From positions 40,610 to 104,609 of the forward strand of contig NZ_FXAG01000016.1 of assembly GCF_900177275.1 (NCBI RefSeq): a stretch of DNA of 64,000 bases, given 5' to 3'. The position numbers were made by a program, and so were the translations under genes. The notes beneath the pieces were generated by a model that was not told where the DNA came from, did not search any database, and saw only the letters and a list, made by a program, of their open reading frames with translations. The stretch comes from Pseudogulbenkiania subflava DSM 22618. Its GTDB lineage: Bacteria; Pseudomonadota; Gammaproteobacteria; Burkholderiales; Chromobacteriaceae. Position 1 is the stretch's first letter. Each line of letters starts with the position of its first letter. Below are positions 49,343 through 58,088 of this stretch, one piece after another.

Positions 49343-51124
49343 TCAGAACTGGCCGTCGTCGAGTTCCAGCACGCTGTCGGCCCCGTGCAGGATCGCCGCC
49401 GCCAGGCCGCTCACCTGGGGCAGCAGGTGCTCGCCGAAAAAGCGTGCGGTCACCTGCTTGGCACGCAGGAAATCGACATCAGCCTCCTCCTCGCCCATGC
49501 GCTCGCGGGCGATCAAGGCGGCACGCCCGAGCTGCCAGCCACCCAGCAGGATGCCCATCAGCTTGAGGAAAGGCACCGAACCGACTGCAGCACGCTGCGG
49601 TGCGGCAGCAAACGACGCCAGGATGAACGCCACGCAGCGCTCGGCGTCGGCCGCCGCACTCTTCAGGTTGGCCGAAAGACTGGCAAAGCCGGCTGTCGCC
49701 AGCTTGTCTGCCGTGACCTGCACCTCGGCCAGCAGCGCACGTGCGGTGGCCCCCTCTTCCGCTGCGGTCTTGCGGCCGATCAGGTCGAGCGCCTGGATGC
49801 CGGTCGTTCCCTCGTAGATGGCGGTGATGCGGGCGTCGCGATAGTACTGCGCCACGCCGGTTTCCTCGATATAGCCCATGCCGCCGTGCACCTGCAGCGC
49901 CAGCGAGGTGATCTCGTTGGCCTGCTCGGTGTTCCAGCCCTTGACGATGGGGATCAGGAAGTTGACCAGCGCCTGGTTGCGCGCTTTTTCCTGCGGATGG
50001 GGATGACGCGCCGCGCGGTCCAGCGCGGCGGCGGAGACGAAAGCCAAGGCACGCTGCGCCTCGATCTGCGCCTTCATCGTCATCAGCATGCGACGCACGT
50101 CCGGATGCTTGATGATTGCCACCCCGGCCGCGTCGGGAGAACCGACGGCCCGGCTCTGCACGCGCTCGCGGGCGTAGGCCACGGCCTGCTGGTAAGCGCG
50201 CTCGGACACCGCCATGCCCTCGACACCGACGCCGAGGCGGGCGTGGTTCATCATGGTAAACATGTAGCCCAGCCCCTTGTTAGCCTCGCCCACCAGGTAG
50301 CCGACAGCACCGCCCTGATCGCCGAAACTCATCACGCAGGTGGGAGAGCCATGGATGCCCAGCTTGTGTTCCAGCGACACGCAGCGCAGGTCGTTGCGTG
50401 CGCCGAGTACGCCGTCGTCGCCCGGCAGGAACTTGGGCACGACGAACAGCGAGATCCCCTTCACCCCCGCGGGGGCATCGGGCAGCCGCGCCAAGACCAG
50501 ATGCACGATGTTTTCAGCCAGATCGTGCTCACCCCAGGTGATGAAAATCTTCTGGCCGCTGATGCGGTAGCTGCCGTCGTCTTGCGGTACGGCGCGGGTA
50601 CGCACCTGCGCCAGGTCGGAGCCGGCCTGCGGCTCGGTCAGGTTCATGGTGCCGGTCCACTCGCCGCTCGCCATCTTCGGCAGGTAGAGCGCCTTGAGCG
50701 CGTCCGAAGCGTGATGGTTGAGCGCCTCGATCGCGCCCAGCGTCAACAGCGGTGCCAGCGAGAAAGCCAGGTTGGCCGAACACCACATTTCCTCGGCAGC
50801 GATCGCCACCAGTGCCGGCAGACCCTGCCCGCCGAATTCGTAGGGCGCGCGCAGGCCCACCCAGCCAGCGTCGACGTATTGCTGCCAGGCATTCTTGAAG
50901 CCCGGCGCGGCGGTGACGGCGCCGCCATCCAGCCGCGCCCCCTGGTCCCCCTGCTTGTTGATCGGCGCTAACACTTCTTCGGCGAAGCGGGCTCCTTCGT
51001 CCAGGATGGCGTCGACCAGTTCCACGCTGGCGTCTTCATAACCCGGCAGGGAGCATACTGCAGGCAGTTCCGCCAGCTCGTTGAGGGCGAAACGGATATC
51101 TTTCAGGGGAGCTTGGTAAGTCAT
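49343..51124 (-). CDS. Acyl-CoA dehydrogenase, long (593-residue) form
   Basis: The 593-residue product contains N-terminal, middle and C-terminal acyl-CoA dehydrogenase domains plus an extra C-terminal domain (from about 465). Motifs are NLTEPQAGSDLAQVRTRA, ISGQKIFITWGEHD, LEHKLGIHGSPTC and ALQVHGGMGYIEETGVAQYY, followed by ITAIYEGTTGIQALDL. Enzymes of this size class (also annotated DmdC- or FadE-like) oxidise fatty acyl-CoAs and hand electrons to ETF, which is encoded immediately upstream. The substrate chain length is unknown. A terminator lies between it and etfA. Confidence 0.93.
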   Translation of the reverse strand: MTYQAPLKDIRFALNELAELPAVCSLPGYEDASVELVDAILDEGARFAEEVLAPINKQGDQGARLDGGAVTAAPGFKNAWQQYVDAGWVGLRAPYEFGGQGLPALVAIAAEEMWCSANLAFSLAPLLTLGAIEALNHHASDALKALYLPKMASGEWTGTMNLTEPQAGSDLAQVRTRAVPQDDGSYRISGQKIFITWGEHDLAENIVHLVLARLPDAPAGVKGISLFVVPKFLPGDDGVLGARNDLRCVSLEHKLGIHGSPTCVMSFGDQGGAVGYLVGEANKGLGYMFTMMNHARLGVGVEGMAVSERAYQQAVAYARERVQSRAVGSPDAAGVAIIKHPDVRRMLMTMKAQIEAQRALAFVSAAALDRAARHPHPQEKARNQALVNFLIPIVKGWNTEQANEITSLALQVHGGMGYIEETGVAQYYRDARITAIYEGTTGIQALDLIGRKTAAEEGATARALLAEVQVTADKLATAGFASLSANLKSAAADAERCVAFILASFAAAPQRAAVGSVPFLKLMGILLGGWQLGRAALIARERMGEEEADVDFLRAKQVTARFFGEHLLPQVSGLAAAILHGADSVLELDDGQF

Positions 51125-51159
51125 GTCAGCACCTCGGTTCTCGTGTTTTCTCGTGATGT

Positions 51160-51187
51160 AAAAAAAGGCCGGTCTGACGCCGGCCTT
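51160..51187 (-). terminator. Terminator after etfBA
   Basis: On the minus strand the stem AAGGCCGG/CCGGCCTT (8 bp, loop of seven) is followed by seven T residues. It lies only 36 bases before the acyl-CoA dehydrogenase start. Confidence 0.75.
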
Positions 51188-51226
51188 GATGGATACTTGC
51201 TAAATCGTTGCAGCCCAGAGAGCCTG

Positions 51227-51415
51227 TTTCAGTAGGCGAGCGAGCCAAAGCAGGTTACGCGTCGGCAGAGCGCAGGAACCGGAATGGACACGTAGTCCAT
51301 GAGGATTCCGAATCGCTGAGCAAATCTCTGCGTGCTAATCTTCGATTGGCTCAGCGATGGATTTGCACGCAGTCCGCCGACGCTTAAGATGCAAAGGCGT
51401 AGCCGCCTAATGAAA
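51227..51415 (+). repeat. Family B structured repeat, copy 1
   Basis: The core at 51275-51309 (GGAACCGGAATGGAC, ACGTA, GTCCATGAGGATTCC) forms an ATGGAC/GTCCAT hairpin inside a weaker GGAA/TTCC closure. A second hairpin with arms ATCGCTGAGC/GCTCAGCGAT follows at about 51311-51357, then AAGATGCAAAGGCGTAGCC. The whole unit recurs at 54722-54903, and its core again near 58001. It fills the etfA/acyl-CoA dehydrogenase gap. Confidence 0.8.
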
Positions 51416-51422
51416 TGGGGTC

Positions 51423-52358
51423 TTACTTGGACAGTTCGGCGATCAGCTCGGGCACCACGGTGAACAGGTCACCGACGATGCCGTAGTCCGCTACCTGGAA
51501 GATCGGCGCTTCTTCGTCCTTGTTGATCGCCACGATCACCTTGGAGTCCTTCATGCCGGCCAGGTGCTGAATCGCACCGGAAATGCCCACGGCGACGTAC
51601 AGCTGCGGCGCCACCACCTTGCCGGTCTGGCCGACCTGGTAGTCGTTCGGCGCGTAGCCGGCGTCCACGGCAGCGCGCGAGGCGCCGACGGCGGCACCCA
51701 GCTTGTCGGCCAGCGGCTCGATGATGGCCTTGAACTGCTCTTCCGAACCCAGCGCACGGCCGCCGGAGACGATCACCTTGGCGGCGCCCAGCTCCGGACG
51801 GTCGGACTTGGTCAGCTCCTGGCTGATGAAGCTCGACAGTTGCGCTTCCGCGCCGGCCGACACGCTTTCCACGTTGGCCGAACCGCCCAGCGCCGCCGCT
51901 TCGAAGGCGGTGGTGCGCACGGTGATGACCTTGATGGGATCGACGGACTGCACCGTGGCCAGCACGTTGCCGGCATAGACCGGACGCACGAAGGTGTCGG
52001 CCGATTCGACGGCGACGATGTCGGAGATCTGCGCCACGTCGAGCAGCGCGGCGACGCGCGGCAGGAAGTTCTTGCCCGAGGTGCCGGCCGGGGACAACAC
52101 GTGGCTGTAGCCCTTGGCCAGATCGACCACCAGCGCGGCGAGGTTTTCCGCCAGGCCGTGGGCGTATTGGGCGGCGTCGGCCACCAGCACCTTGGCAACA
52201 CCGGTCACGGCCTTGGCCGCGTCAACCACGGTGCCGCAGTTATGGCCGGCGACCAGCAGGTGCACCTCGCCACCGATCTTGGCGGCGGCGGTAACGGTGT
52301 TGAGGGTGCCTGCCTTCAGGCTCTGGTTGTCGTGTTCAGCGATAACGAGAATGGCCAT
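51423..52358 (-). CDS. etfA: Electron transfer flavoprotein alpha subunit
   Basis: The 311-residue product has the FAD-binding C-terminal domain signature ([20 protein letters not shown] split, [33 protein letters not shown]). With EtfB it carries electrons from acyl-CoA dehydrogenases to ETF:quinone oxidoreductase. ATG at 52358 is standard ([11 protein letters not shown]). It follows etfB with one base between the stop and start, typical coupling. Confidence 0.97.
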   Translation of the reverse strand: MAILVIAEHDNQSLKAGTLNTVTAAAKIGGEVHLLVAGHNCGTVVDAAKAVTGVAKVLVADAAQYAHGLAENLAALVVDLAKGYSHVLSPAGTSGKNFLPRVAALLDVAQISDIVAVESADTFVRPVYAGNVLATVQSVDPIKVITVRTTAFEAAALGGSANVESVSAGAEAQLSSFISQELTKSDRPELGAAKVIVSGGRALGSEEQFKAIIEPLADKLGAAVGASRAAVDAGYAPNDYQVGQTGKVVAPQLYVAVGISGAIQHLAGMKDSKVIVAINKDEEAPIFQVADYGIVGDLFTVVPELIAELSK

Positions 52359-52359
52359 A

Positions 52360-53109
52360 TCACAGCACCTTTGCTTCATTCTTGAGTTTGGCGACCAGTT
52401 CGGCGGCGTTAGCCACCTTGATGCCGGCTGAGCGCTTGGCCGGCTCGGCCACCTTGAGGGTCTTCAGGCGCGGCGTCACGTCGACGCCCAGTTCTTCCAC
52501 CGTCAGCTTGTCGAGCGGCTTCTTCTTGGCGGCCATGATGTTCGGCAGCTTGACGTAGCGCGGCTCGTTCAGGCGCAGGTCGGTGGTCACCACCGCCGGC
52601 AGGCGCAGCTTGACGGTTTCCAGACCGCCGTCCACCTCGCGGGTGACATCGGCGGTTTCAGCCGCGAGGTCTACCTTGGAGGCGAAGGTGCCTTGGCCCC
52701 AGCCCAGCAGCGCGGCGACCATCTGGCCGGTCTGGTTGGCGTCATCGTCGATCGCCTGCTTGCCGAGGATCATCAGCTGCGGCTGTTCCTTCTCGGCCAC
52801 GGCCTTGAGCAGCTTGGCTACAGCCAAGGGCTGCAGCTCGGCATCGGTCTCGACGTGCACGGCACGGTCGGCGCCCATCGCCAGCGCGGTGCGCAGGGTC
52901 TCTTCGCACTGCTTCACACCCAGCGATACCGCCACCACCTCGCTGACCTTGCCGGCTTCCTTGAGGCGCACCGCCTCTTCCACGGCGATTTCGTCGAACG
53001 GGTTCATCGACATCTTGACGTTGGCGATGTCCACACCGGAGCCATCAGCCTTGACCCGGACTTTCACGTTGTAATCGACAACGCGTTTCACAGCGACTAG
53101 AACTTTCAT
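52360..53109 (-). CDS. etfB: Electron transfer flavoprotein beta subunit
   Basis: The 249-residue product starts [19 protein letters not shown], has the family motif around [17 protein letters not shown], and the signature region [21 protein letters not shown] that binds AMP/ADP. ATG at 53109 has GGAGG upstream (minus strand TGGAGGAAT). It is first in the etfB-etfA transcript and divergent from the hydratase gene. Confidence 0.97.
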   Translation of the reverse strand: MKVLVAVKRVVDYNVKVRVKADGSGVDIANVKMSMNPFDEIAVEEAVRLKEAGKVSEVVAVSLGVKQCEETLRTALAMGADRAVHVETDAELQPLAVAKLLKAVAEKEQPQLMILGKQAIDDDANQTGQMVAALLGWGQGTFASKVDLAAETADVTREVDGGLETVKLRLPAVVTTDLRLNEPRYVKLPNIMAAKKKPLDKLTVEELGVDVTPRLKTLKVAEPAKRSAGIKVANAAELVAKLKNEAKVL

Positions 53110-53204
53110 ATTCCTCCAGCAAGTGTCGTCTGTTCTGGTATTGGTCGGCATGCCCAAGCATGCGAGACATGCAGTTGCGTTGATTATGCACGTCCGTCGA
53201 AATA

Positions 53205-53216
53205 AAACGAGCGTTT
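53205..53216. promoter_or_regulatory. Candidate operator AAACGAGCGTTT between etfB and the hydratase gene
   Basis: A perfect 12-bp palindrome lies in the 246-base divergent region. It fits the AAAC-N(2-4)-GTTT pattern bound by PsrA-type TetR repressors of fatty-acid oxidation in Pseudomonas. The regulated genes (etf and an enoyl-CoA hydratase) make such control plausible; no regulator gene is in the window. Confidence 0.4.
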
Positions 53217-53355
53217 GGTCAGTAAAAGATGGGTGGACCGTCTCGAAAACGCAACTGGACTCCAGATACTACCGCGTTTCCGCTCGATTTGCATGCCGTG
53301 GAAAATATGACAAGATGCACTGCAACATCTCCATGACAAATGCAGGGGCAACCGC

Positions 53356-53781
53356 ATGAGCACGATCTATTTCGAGGATATCGAGATCGGACAGAGCGCC
53401 GAATACGCCAAGACCATCACCGAAGCGGACATCCTGATGTTCGCCGCCGTGTCGGGCGACAACAATCCGGTGCACCTGAACCAGGAATACGCCGAACAGA
53501 CCCCGTTCGGCACGCGGATCGCCCACGGCATGCTCACCGCCGGGCTGATTTCCACCGTGGTCGGCACCCGGCTGCCGGGCGAAGGCACCATCTACCTGTC
53601 GCAATCCACCCGCTTCAAGGCTCCGGTGAAGATCGGCGACACCGTCACCGCCCGCGCCACCGCCACCGAACTGGACCCGGCCAAGAAACGCGTCAAGTTC
53701 GCCACCCAGTGCCTGGTCGGCGGCAAGGTGGTGCTGGAAGGCGAGTCGCTGGTGATCGCACCATCGCGACCGGCGTTGTAA
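53356..53781 (+). CDS. MaoC-family (R)-specific enoyl-CoA hydratase, PhaJ-like
   Basis: The 141-residue hot-dog-fold protein has the catalytic region with Asp and His in AAVSGDNNPVHLNQEYA, followed by RIAHGMLTAGLISTVVGTRLPG (split), which is the MaoC/PhaJ hydratase motif. PhaJ enzymes make (R)-3-hydroxyacyl-CoA from beta-oxidation intermediates for polyhydroxyalkanoate synthesis. No pha gene is nearby, so a general beta-oxidation role is possible. It is divergent from etfBA. Confidence 0.92.
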   Translation: MSTIYFEDIEIGQSAEYAKTITEADILMFAAVSGDNNPVHLNQEYAEQTPFGTRIAHGMLTAGLISTVVGTRLPGEGTIYLSQSTRFKAPVKIGDTVTARATATELDPAKKRVKFATQCLVGGKVVLEGESLVIAPSRPAL

Positions 53782-53806
53782 ACGGCGGTGCCGTCACGAT
53801 CCAAAG

Positions 53807-53835
53807 CAAAAGGGCCCCTCTCGTGGGCCCTTTTG
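53807..53835. terminator. Bidirectional terminator between the hydratase gene and murI
   Basis: The 11-bp stem CAAAAGGGCCC/GGGCCCTTTTG has a seven-base loop. The T-rich arms serve both converging genes. Confidence 0.85.
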
Positions 53836-53860
53836 TCTGGCTTCGGCCAACCCTCGCGGC

Positions 53861-54673
53861 TCAGCCCAGCTTCACCATCTCCAGGTCGCGGATACTGCGT
53901 CCTAGAAAGCGCTCGCCGATGGTCTGGAACTTGAGCGGGATGTCGGTGACGTAATAGCGGTACTCGGGGGCACCCCGCTGGGGGTTGAGCAGGTTGAGCC
54001 CCGCCAGTACCTCGGCCGTGGCCTCCGCCGTGGTCAGCGCCGAATCGACCAGTTCGACGCGGCCGCCCGTCACCTCGGTCAGTAGCGGCTTGATCAACGG
54101 GTAATGGGTGCAGCCCAGCACCAGTGTATCGACATGCTCCTCCCGCACCGTCTTCAGGTACTCCTCGGCGGTGAGGCGGGTCACAGGGTGGTCAACCCAG
54201 CCCTCTTCGACCAGCGGGACGAACAGCGGGCAGGCTTGCGAATAGACCCGGGCATCCGCCATCAGGCGATGGATCTCACGGGCATAGGCGTTGCTGTTGA
54301 TGGTGGTCGAGGTGGCAATCACGCCGATCTCGTGGTTTTTGCTGACCTTGACCGCCGCCTGGGCACCGGCCTCGATCACGCCGATCACCGGAATGTCGCC
54401 CGCCAGTTCCCGCACCTGCTCCAGCGCCACCGCCGAAATGGTGTTGCATGCCACCACCAGAGCCTTGACCTCGTGCTGCAGCAGGAACTCGACGATCTGC
54501 CGGGAAAAAGCACGAATGGTCGCCACCGACTTCACACCGTAGGGCACCCGTGCGGTGTCGCCGAAATAGATGATGTCCTCGAACGGCAGGCGGTCCATCA
54601 GCGCCCGCACCACGGTCAGCCCCCCCACACCGGAATCGAATACCCCAATGGGACGGCGAGCTTTGGCTGTCAT
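53861..54673 (-). CDS. murI: Glutamate racemase
   Basis: The 270-residue product makes D-glutamate for peptidoglycan. Both catalytic cysteines are present: ALVVACNTISA and LVLGCTHYPLI; the substrate loop is FDSGVGGLTV. It stands alone between a terminator and a family B repeat, with queG upstream on the same strand, 230 bases away. Confidence 0.97.
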   Translation of the reverse strand: MTAKARRPIGVFDSGVGGLTVVRALMDRLPFEDIIYFGDTARVPYGVKSVATIRAFSRQIVEFLLQHEVKALVVACNTISAVALEQVRELAGDIPVIGVIEAGAQAAVKVSKNHEIGVIATSTTINSNAYAREIHRLMADARVYSQACPLFVPLVEEGWVDHPVTRLTAEEYLKTVREEHVDTLVLGCTHYPLIKPLLTEVTGGRVELVDSALTTAEATAEVLAGLNLLNPQRGAPEYRYYVTDIPLKFQTIGERFLGRSIRDLEMVKLG

Positions 54674-54721
54674 GACGTTTCCTCAAGCAGAGAAGGCGCG
54701 CATCTTAGCATGCCGCAGCGG

Positions 54722-54903
54722 CACGGCCTGTTAGGCGATTCCAGTAAGCGAGCGAGCCAAAGCGCACCGGAACCGGAATGGGCACCTAGTCCATGAGGAC
54801 TCCTGATCGCTGAGCGAATCCCGGCGTGCCGATCTTCGATTTGCTCAGCGATAGATCGCACGCTCAGAGCACTGCCCACCCTCAAGATGCGAAGGCACAG
54901 CCG
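54722..54903 (+). repeat. Family B structured repeat, copy 2
   Basis: The core at 54769-54803 (GGAACCGGAATGGGC, ACCTA, GTCCATGAGGACTCC) keeps the hairpin with one G-U type pair. The second hairpin, ATCGCTGAGCGAATC paired with GATTTGCTCAGCGAT, is longer than in copy 1. It lies between queG and murI, ending within two bases of the queG stop. Confidence 0.82.
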
Positions 54904-54904
54904 C

Positions 54905-55990
54905 TTACTGAGCGGCCCGAGACGCATGCTGCGCCAGTGCCCATTGCACATGCTCGCGCACCAGCTCGGACGGATCGTTGGCGCGCGCGGTGAGCGCCGC
55001 CAACACGGCCGGAGAACTCGGGGCGTTGCCAAGCCCGACCGCCAGGTTGCGCGACCAGCGCTCGTAGCCGATGCGGTAGATCGGGCTGCCCGCCATGCGC
55101 GAGGCGAAATCCGCCGCGCTCCAGCCGAACAGCTCGGCCAGCGAGACGTCATCGAGGCCGTGCCGCACATTGAAATCGGCCTCCTCGGTCGGCACGGCGA
55201 AACGATTCCACGGACACGCCAACTGGCAATCGTCGCAACCGTACACGCGGTTGCCGATCAGCGGCCGCAACGCAGGCGGAATCGCCCCGGCCAATTCGAT
55301 GGTGAGATAGGAAATGCAACGGCGCGCATCGACCTTGTACGGCTCGACGATGGCCCCGGTCGGACACACCTCGAGGCAGCGCGTGCAGCGGCCACAATGC
55401 CCTTCTTCCGCGGCATCGGCCGGCAGAGGCAGATCGGTGAACAGCTCGCCGAGAAAGAAGAGCGAACCGTGCCGGCGGTTGAGCAGCAGCGTATGCTTGC
55501 CGCGCCAGCCGAGTCCTGCCTGCGACGCCAGCGCCACCTCCGCCACCGGCGCACTGTCGGTGAACACGCGGTGGCCAAATTCGCCCACCTCGGCCTGAAC
55601 TCTTTCGGCCAACCTTTGCAAGCGATTGCGCAGCACCTTGTGATAATCCCGCCCCAGCGCGTAACGCGACAGGTAGGCGCGCTCGCCATCGGCCAGCACC
55701 TCGTCGGCCCCACGTGAGGCACCCGGCCAGTAGTGCATGCGCAGCGACACCACCGACAAGGTGCCGGGCACCAGTTCGGCAGGTCGCAGCCGCAACACGC
55801 CATGGCGCGCCATGTACTCCATCTCGCCGTGACACCCCTCCGCCAGCCACGCCAGCAGCGTGTGCTCGGCCTCGGGCGGCAACTGTGGCCGGGTAATACG
55901 CGCGTCGGCAAAGCCCAATTCACACGCCCATGCTTTGATTTGGCGCGCCAATTCGGGATAATTCGGGTTTTGTAAGGACTTCTCGGTCAT
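54905..55990 (-). CDS. queG: Epoxyqueuosine reductase
   Basis: The 361-residue product performs the last step of queuosine synthesis in tRNA with cobalamin. A DUF1730 N-terminal part is followed by two 4Fe-4S motifs (CGRCTRCLEVCP and CDDCQLACPWN) and a C-terminal HEAT-like part (LVREHVQWALAQH). ATG at 55990 shares two bases with the start of tsaE on the other strand; the longer frame upstream runs through tsaE and is not used. Gene pairing queG/tsaE is common in proteobacteria. Confidence 0.96.
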   Translation of the reverse strand: MTEKSLQNPNYPELARQIKAWACELGFADARITRPQLPPEAEHTLLAWLAEGCHGEMEYMARHGVLRLRPAELVPGTLSVVSLRMHYWPGASRGADEVLADGERAYLSRYALGRDYHKVLRNRLQRLAERVQAEVGEFGHRVFTDSAPVAEVALASQAGLGWRGKHTLLLNRRHGSLFFLGELFTDLPLPADAAEEGHCGRCTRCLEVCPTGAIVEPYKVDARRCISYLTIELAGAIPPALRPLIGNRVYGCDDCQLACPWNRFAVPTEEADFNVRHGLDDVSLAELFGWSAADFASRMAGSPIYRIGYERWSRNLAVGLGNAPSSPAVLAALTARANDPSELVREHVQWALAQHASRAAQ

Positions 55991-56480
55991 GGAGATGGAT
56001 GATACCAGTGTTCGCCAGGGCAGCCTGCCGGATGAAGACGCCACGCTGGCGCTAGGCGGGGCCTTGGCACACGCCATCGCTCCGGGCACCGTCATCTACC
56101 TGTGGGGCGACCTGGGGGCGGGCAAGACCACCCTGAGCCGAGGCCTGCTGACAGCGCTCGGCCACCATGGCCGGGTCAAGAGCCCCACCTACACGCTGGT
56201 GGAAAGCTATCCGCTCGCCCCTCTCACGGTACACCATTTCGACCTATACCGCTTCGCTGACCCCGAGGAATGGGAAGACGCCGGCTTTCGCGACTATTTC
56301 GGCCCTGGCACGCTATGCTTGGTAGAGTGGCCTGACAAGGCCGAGGGCCTGCTGCCACGTGCCGACCTGATCGTGGAACTGGCCGTCGCCGGCAGCGGTC
56401 GGAATTATAAAATCACCGCCCAAACGGACATTGGACAGTCATGCCTCACCCGCCTTTCGATCCCACCCGACGTCGCCTGA
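55989..56480 (+). CDS. tsaE: tRNA threonylcarbamoyladenosine biosynthesis ATPase TsaE
   Basis: The 163-residue P-loop ATPase ([17 protein letters not shown]) contains [20 protein letters not shown] and [10 protein letters not shown], all typical of TsaE, which works with TsaB and TsaD to make t6A37 in tRNA. The start at 55989 has AAGGA nine bases upstream; a second ATG at 55995 is possible. The end overlaps the amiC start by 40 bases, so both are coupled as in many proteobacteria. Confidence 0.95.
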   Translation: MEMDDTSVRQGSLPDEDATLALGGALAHAIAPGTVIYLWGDLGAGKTTLSRGLLTALGHHGRVKSPTYTLVESYPLAPLTVHHFDLYRFADPEEWEDAGFRDYFGPGTLCLVEWPDKAEGLLPRADLIVELAVAGSGRNYKITAQTDIGQSCLTRLSIPPDVA

Positions 56481-57673
56481 TCGGCGCCGCCGCCGCGACC
56501 TTCCTGCTGACACTAAGCCGCGTCGGCCTGGCCGCCCCCAGCCAACTCGTCGCCCTGCGCGTCTGGCCGTCGTCCACCTACACCCGCATCACGCTGGAAG
56601 CCAGCGAGGCGCTCAAGTACAAATACTTCACCATCCCGAATCCTGATCGGCTGGTGATCGACATCGAAGGTGTGCAGCTCAATGCCGTGCTCAAGGACAT
56701 CGGCAACCAGATCAGCGCCGCTGACCCCTTCATCCAGACCGCGCGCGCCGGCCAGTTCAGCCCGGATACGGTACGTATCGTGCTGGACCTGAAGTCCGAC
56801 ATCAAACCGCAAGTGTTTACGCTGGCACCCGTCGCGGAATACCAGCACCGGCTGGTGATCGACCTCTACCCTACGGCACAACAGGACGACCCGCTGCTGG
56901 CTCTGCTCGAAGACTACAACAAGGGCAAGTTGGAGCAGCCGCCACTGAAGTCCAAGAACAAATCCGACAAGAGCCGCCCGATCCTGATCATGCTAGACCC
57001 GGGACACGGCGGCGAAGACCCCGGCGCGGTCGGCCCTTCCGGTACGCGGGAAAAGGACGTGGTGCTGAAGATCGCCAAGCAGCTCAAGCGCATGATCGAC
57101 GCCGAGCGCAACATGAAAGCCTACATGACGCGTGACGAGGACGTGTTCATTCCGCTTGGCGTGCGCGTGGCCAAGGCGCGCAAGCTGAATGCCGACCTGT
57201 TCATCTCGATCCACGCCGATGCCTTCCTCAATCCGAGCGCGCGCGGCTCGTCGGTGTTCGCGCTCTCGGAACAAGGCGCCACCAGTACCGCCGCTCGTTA
57301 CCTGGCCAAGACCCAGAACGATGCCGACCTGATCGGCGGGGTGAAGATCACCAGCAAGGACCGCTACTTGGCGCATACTCTGTTCGACCTCACCCAGACC
57401 GCCACCATCAACGACAGCCTCAAGCTCGGCAAGAGCGTGCTGGGCAAGATGGGCGAACTCAACCGACTACACAAGGACGAGGTGGAGCAGGCCGGCTTTG
57501 CCGTGCTGAAGGCGCCGGACATCCCGTCCATCCTGGTCGAAACCGCTTTCATCAGCAATCCGGAAGAAGAGCGCCGGCTGATGGATGCCTCCTTCCAGCA
57601 GAAAGTGGCGGAAAGCATCTTCGGTGGGGTACGCGGCTACTTCGCCCAGGGGGCCGCACTGGCCAGGACCTGA
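56441..57673 (+). CDS. amiC: N-acetylmuramoyl-L-alanine amidase, AmiC type
   Basis: The 410-residue exported hydrolase splits septal peptidoglycan. The N-terminus has a twin-arginine signal ([18 protein letters not shown]), an AMIN domain for septal targeting (about 35-140), a linker and the Amidase_3 zinc domain ([45 protein letters not shown]). Zinc ligands His, Glu, His and the catalytic Glu are all seen. It overlaps tsaE by 40 bases and is followed by a terminator. Confidence 0.95.
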   Translation: MPHPPFDPTRRRLIGAAAATFLLTLSRVGLAAPSQLVALRVWPSSTYTRITLEASEALKYKYFTIPNPDRLVIDIEGVQLNAVLKDIGNQISAADPFIQTARAGQFSPDTVRIVLDLKSDIKPQVFTLAPVAEYQHRLVIDLYPTAQQDDPLLALLEDYNKGKLEQPPLKSKNKSDKSRPILIMLDPGHGGEDPGAVGPSGTREKDVVLKIAKQLKRMIDAERNMKAYMTRDEDVFIPLGVRVAKARKLNADLFISIHADAFLNPSARGSSVFALSEQGATSTAARYLAKTQNDADLIGGVKITSKDRYLAHTLFDLTQTATINDSLKLGKSVLGKMGELNRLHKDEVEQAGFAVLKAPDIPSILVETAFISNPEEERRLMDASFQQKVAESIFGGVRGYFAQGAALART

Positions 57674-57696
57674 AGCCACCCAGGCCGGCAACAAAA

Positions 57697-57725
57697 AAAA
57701 TGGCCCGCATTTGGCGGGCCATTTT
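57697..57725. terminator. Terminator between amiC and yacG
   Basis: The stem AAAATGGCCCGC/GCGGGCCATTTT (12 bp) has loop ATTTG. A-run and T-run flanks serve both converging genes. Confidence 0.87.
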
Positions 57726-57740
57726 CGTTGCCATCGGAAT

Positions 57741-57935
57741 TCAGCGTGACTCCCCGGGCGCCTCGCTATCCGGATGCTCCTCTTCGGCCGGCACACGATA
57801 GCTCTCGTCCGCCCACTGCCCCAGGTCGATCAACTTGCAGCGCTCGCTGCAAAAGGGCCGATAACGGCTCTGCGGCTCCCAGCGCACGGCGGCACCACAG
57901 GTTGGACAGGCGACGATTCGTACCTTCTCGGTCAT
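57741..57935 (-). CDS. yacG: DNA gyrase inhibitor YacG (zinc-binding)
   Basis: This 64-residue protein has four zinc-binding cysteines, C10, C13, C29 and C33 ([30 protein letters not shown]). YacG binds GyrB and blocks DNA binding. It lies in the conserved neighbourhood yacG-zapD-coaE-pilD, here with a family B repeat between yacG and zapD. Confidence 0.95.
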   Translation of the reverse strand: MTEKVRIVACPTCGAAVRWEPQSRYRPFCSERCKLIDLGQWADESYRVPAEEEHPDSEAPGESR

Positions 57936-57984
57936 GACACTACTCCAAACCTGTTCATGATCTGACGCGAGCGTCCCTCAGCGG

Positions 57985-58083
57985 GGTGAAGAGCAGCACA
58001 GAAACCGGAATGTACACACCGTACATGAGGATTTCGAGCAGCACATGAGCCCCGATCAGGGATGCGCAGCAAGATCATGGGCA
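57985..58083 (+). repeat. Family B structured repeat, copy 3 (core only)
   Basis: The core at 58001-58035 (GAAACCGGAATGTAC, ACACC, GTACATGAGGATTTC) has the same layout as the other two copies but with changed stem bases: ATGTAC/GTACAT instead of ATGGAC/GTCCAT, and GAAA/TTTC closing instead of GGAA/TTCC. The second hairpin of copies 1 and 2 is not present; the flank GAGCAGCAC is repeated on both sides. Confidence 0.75.
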
Positions 58084-58088
58084 GGTTC

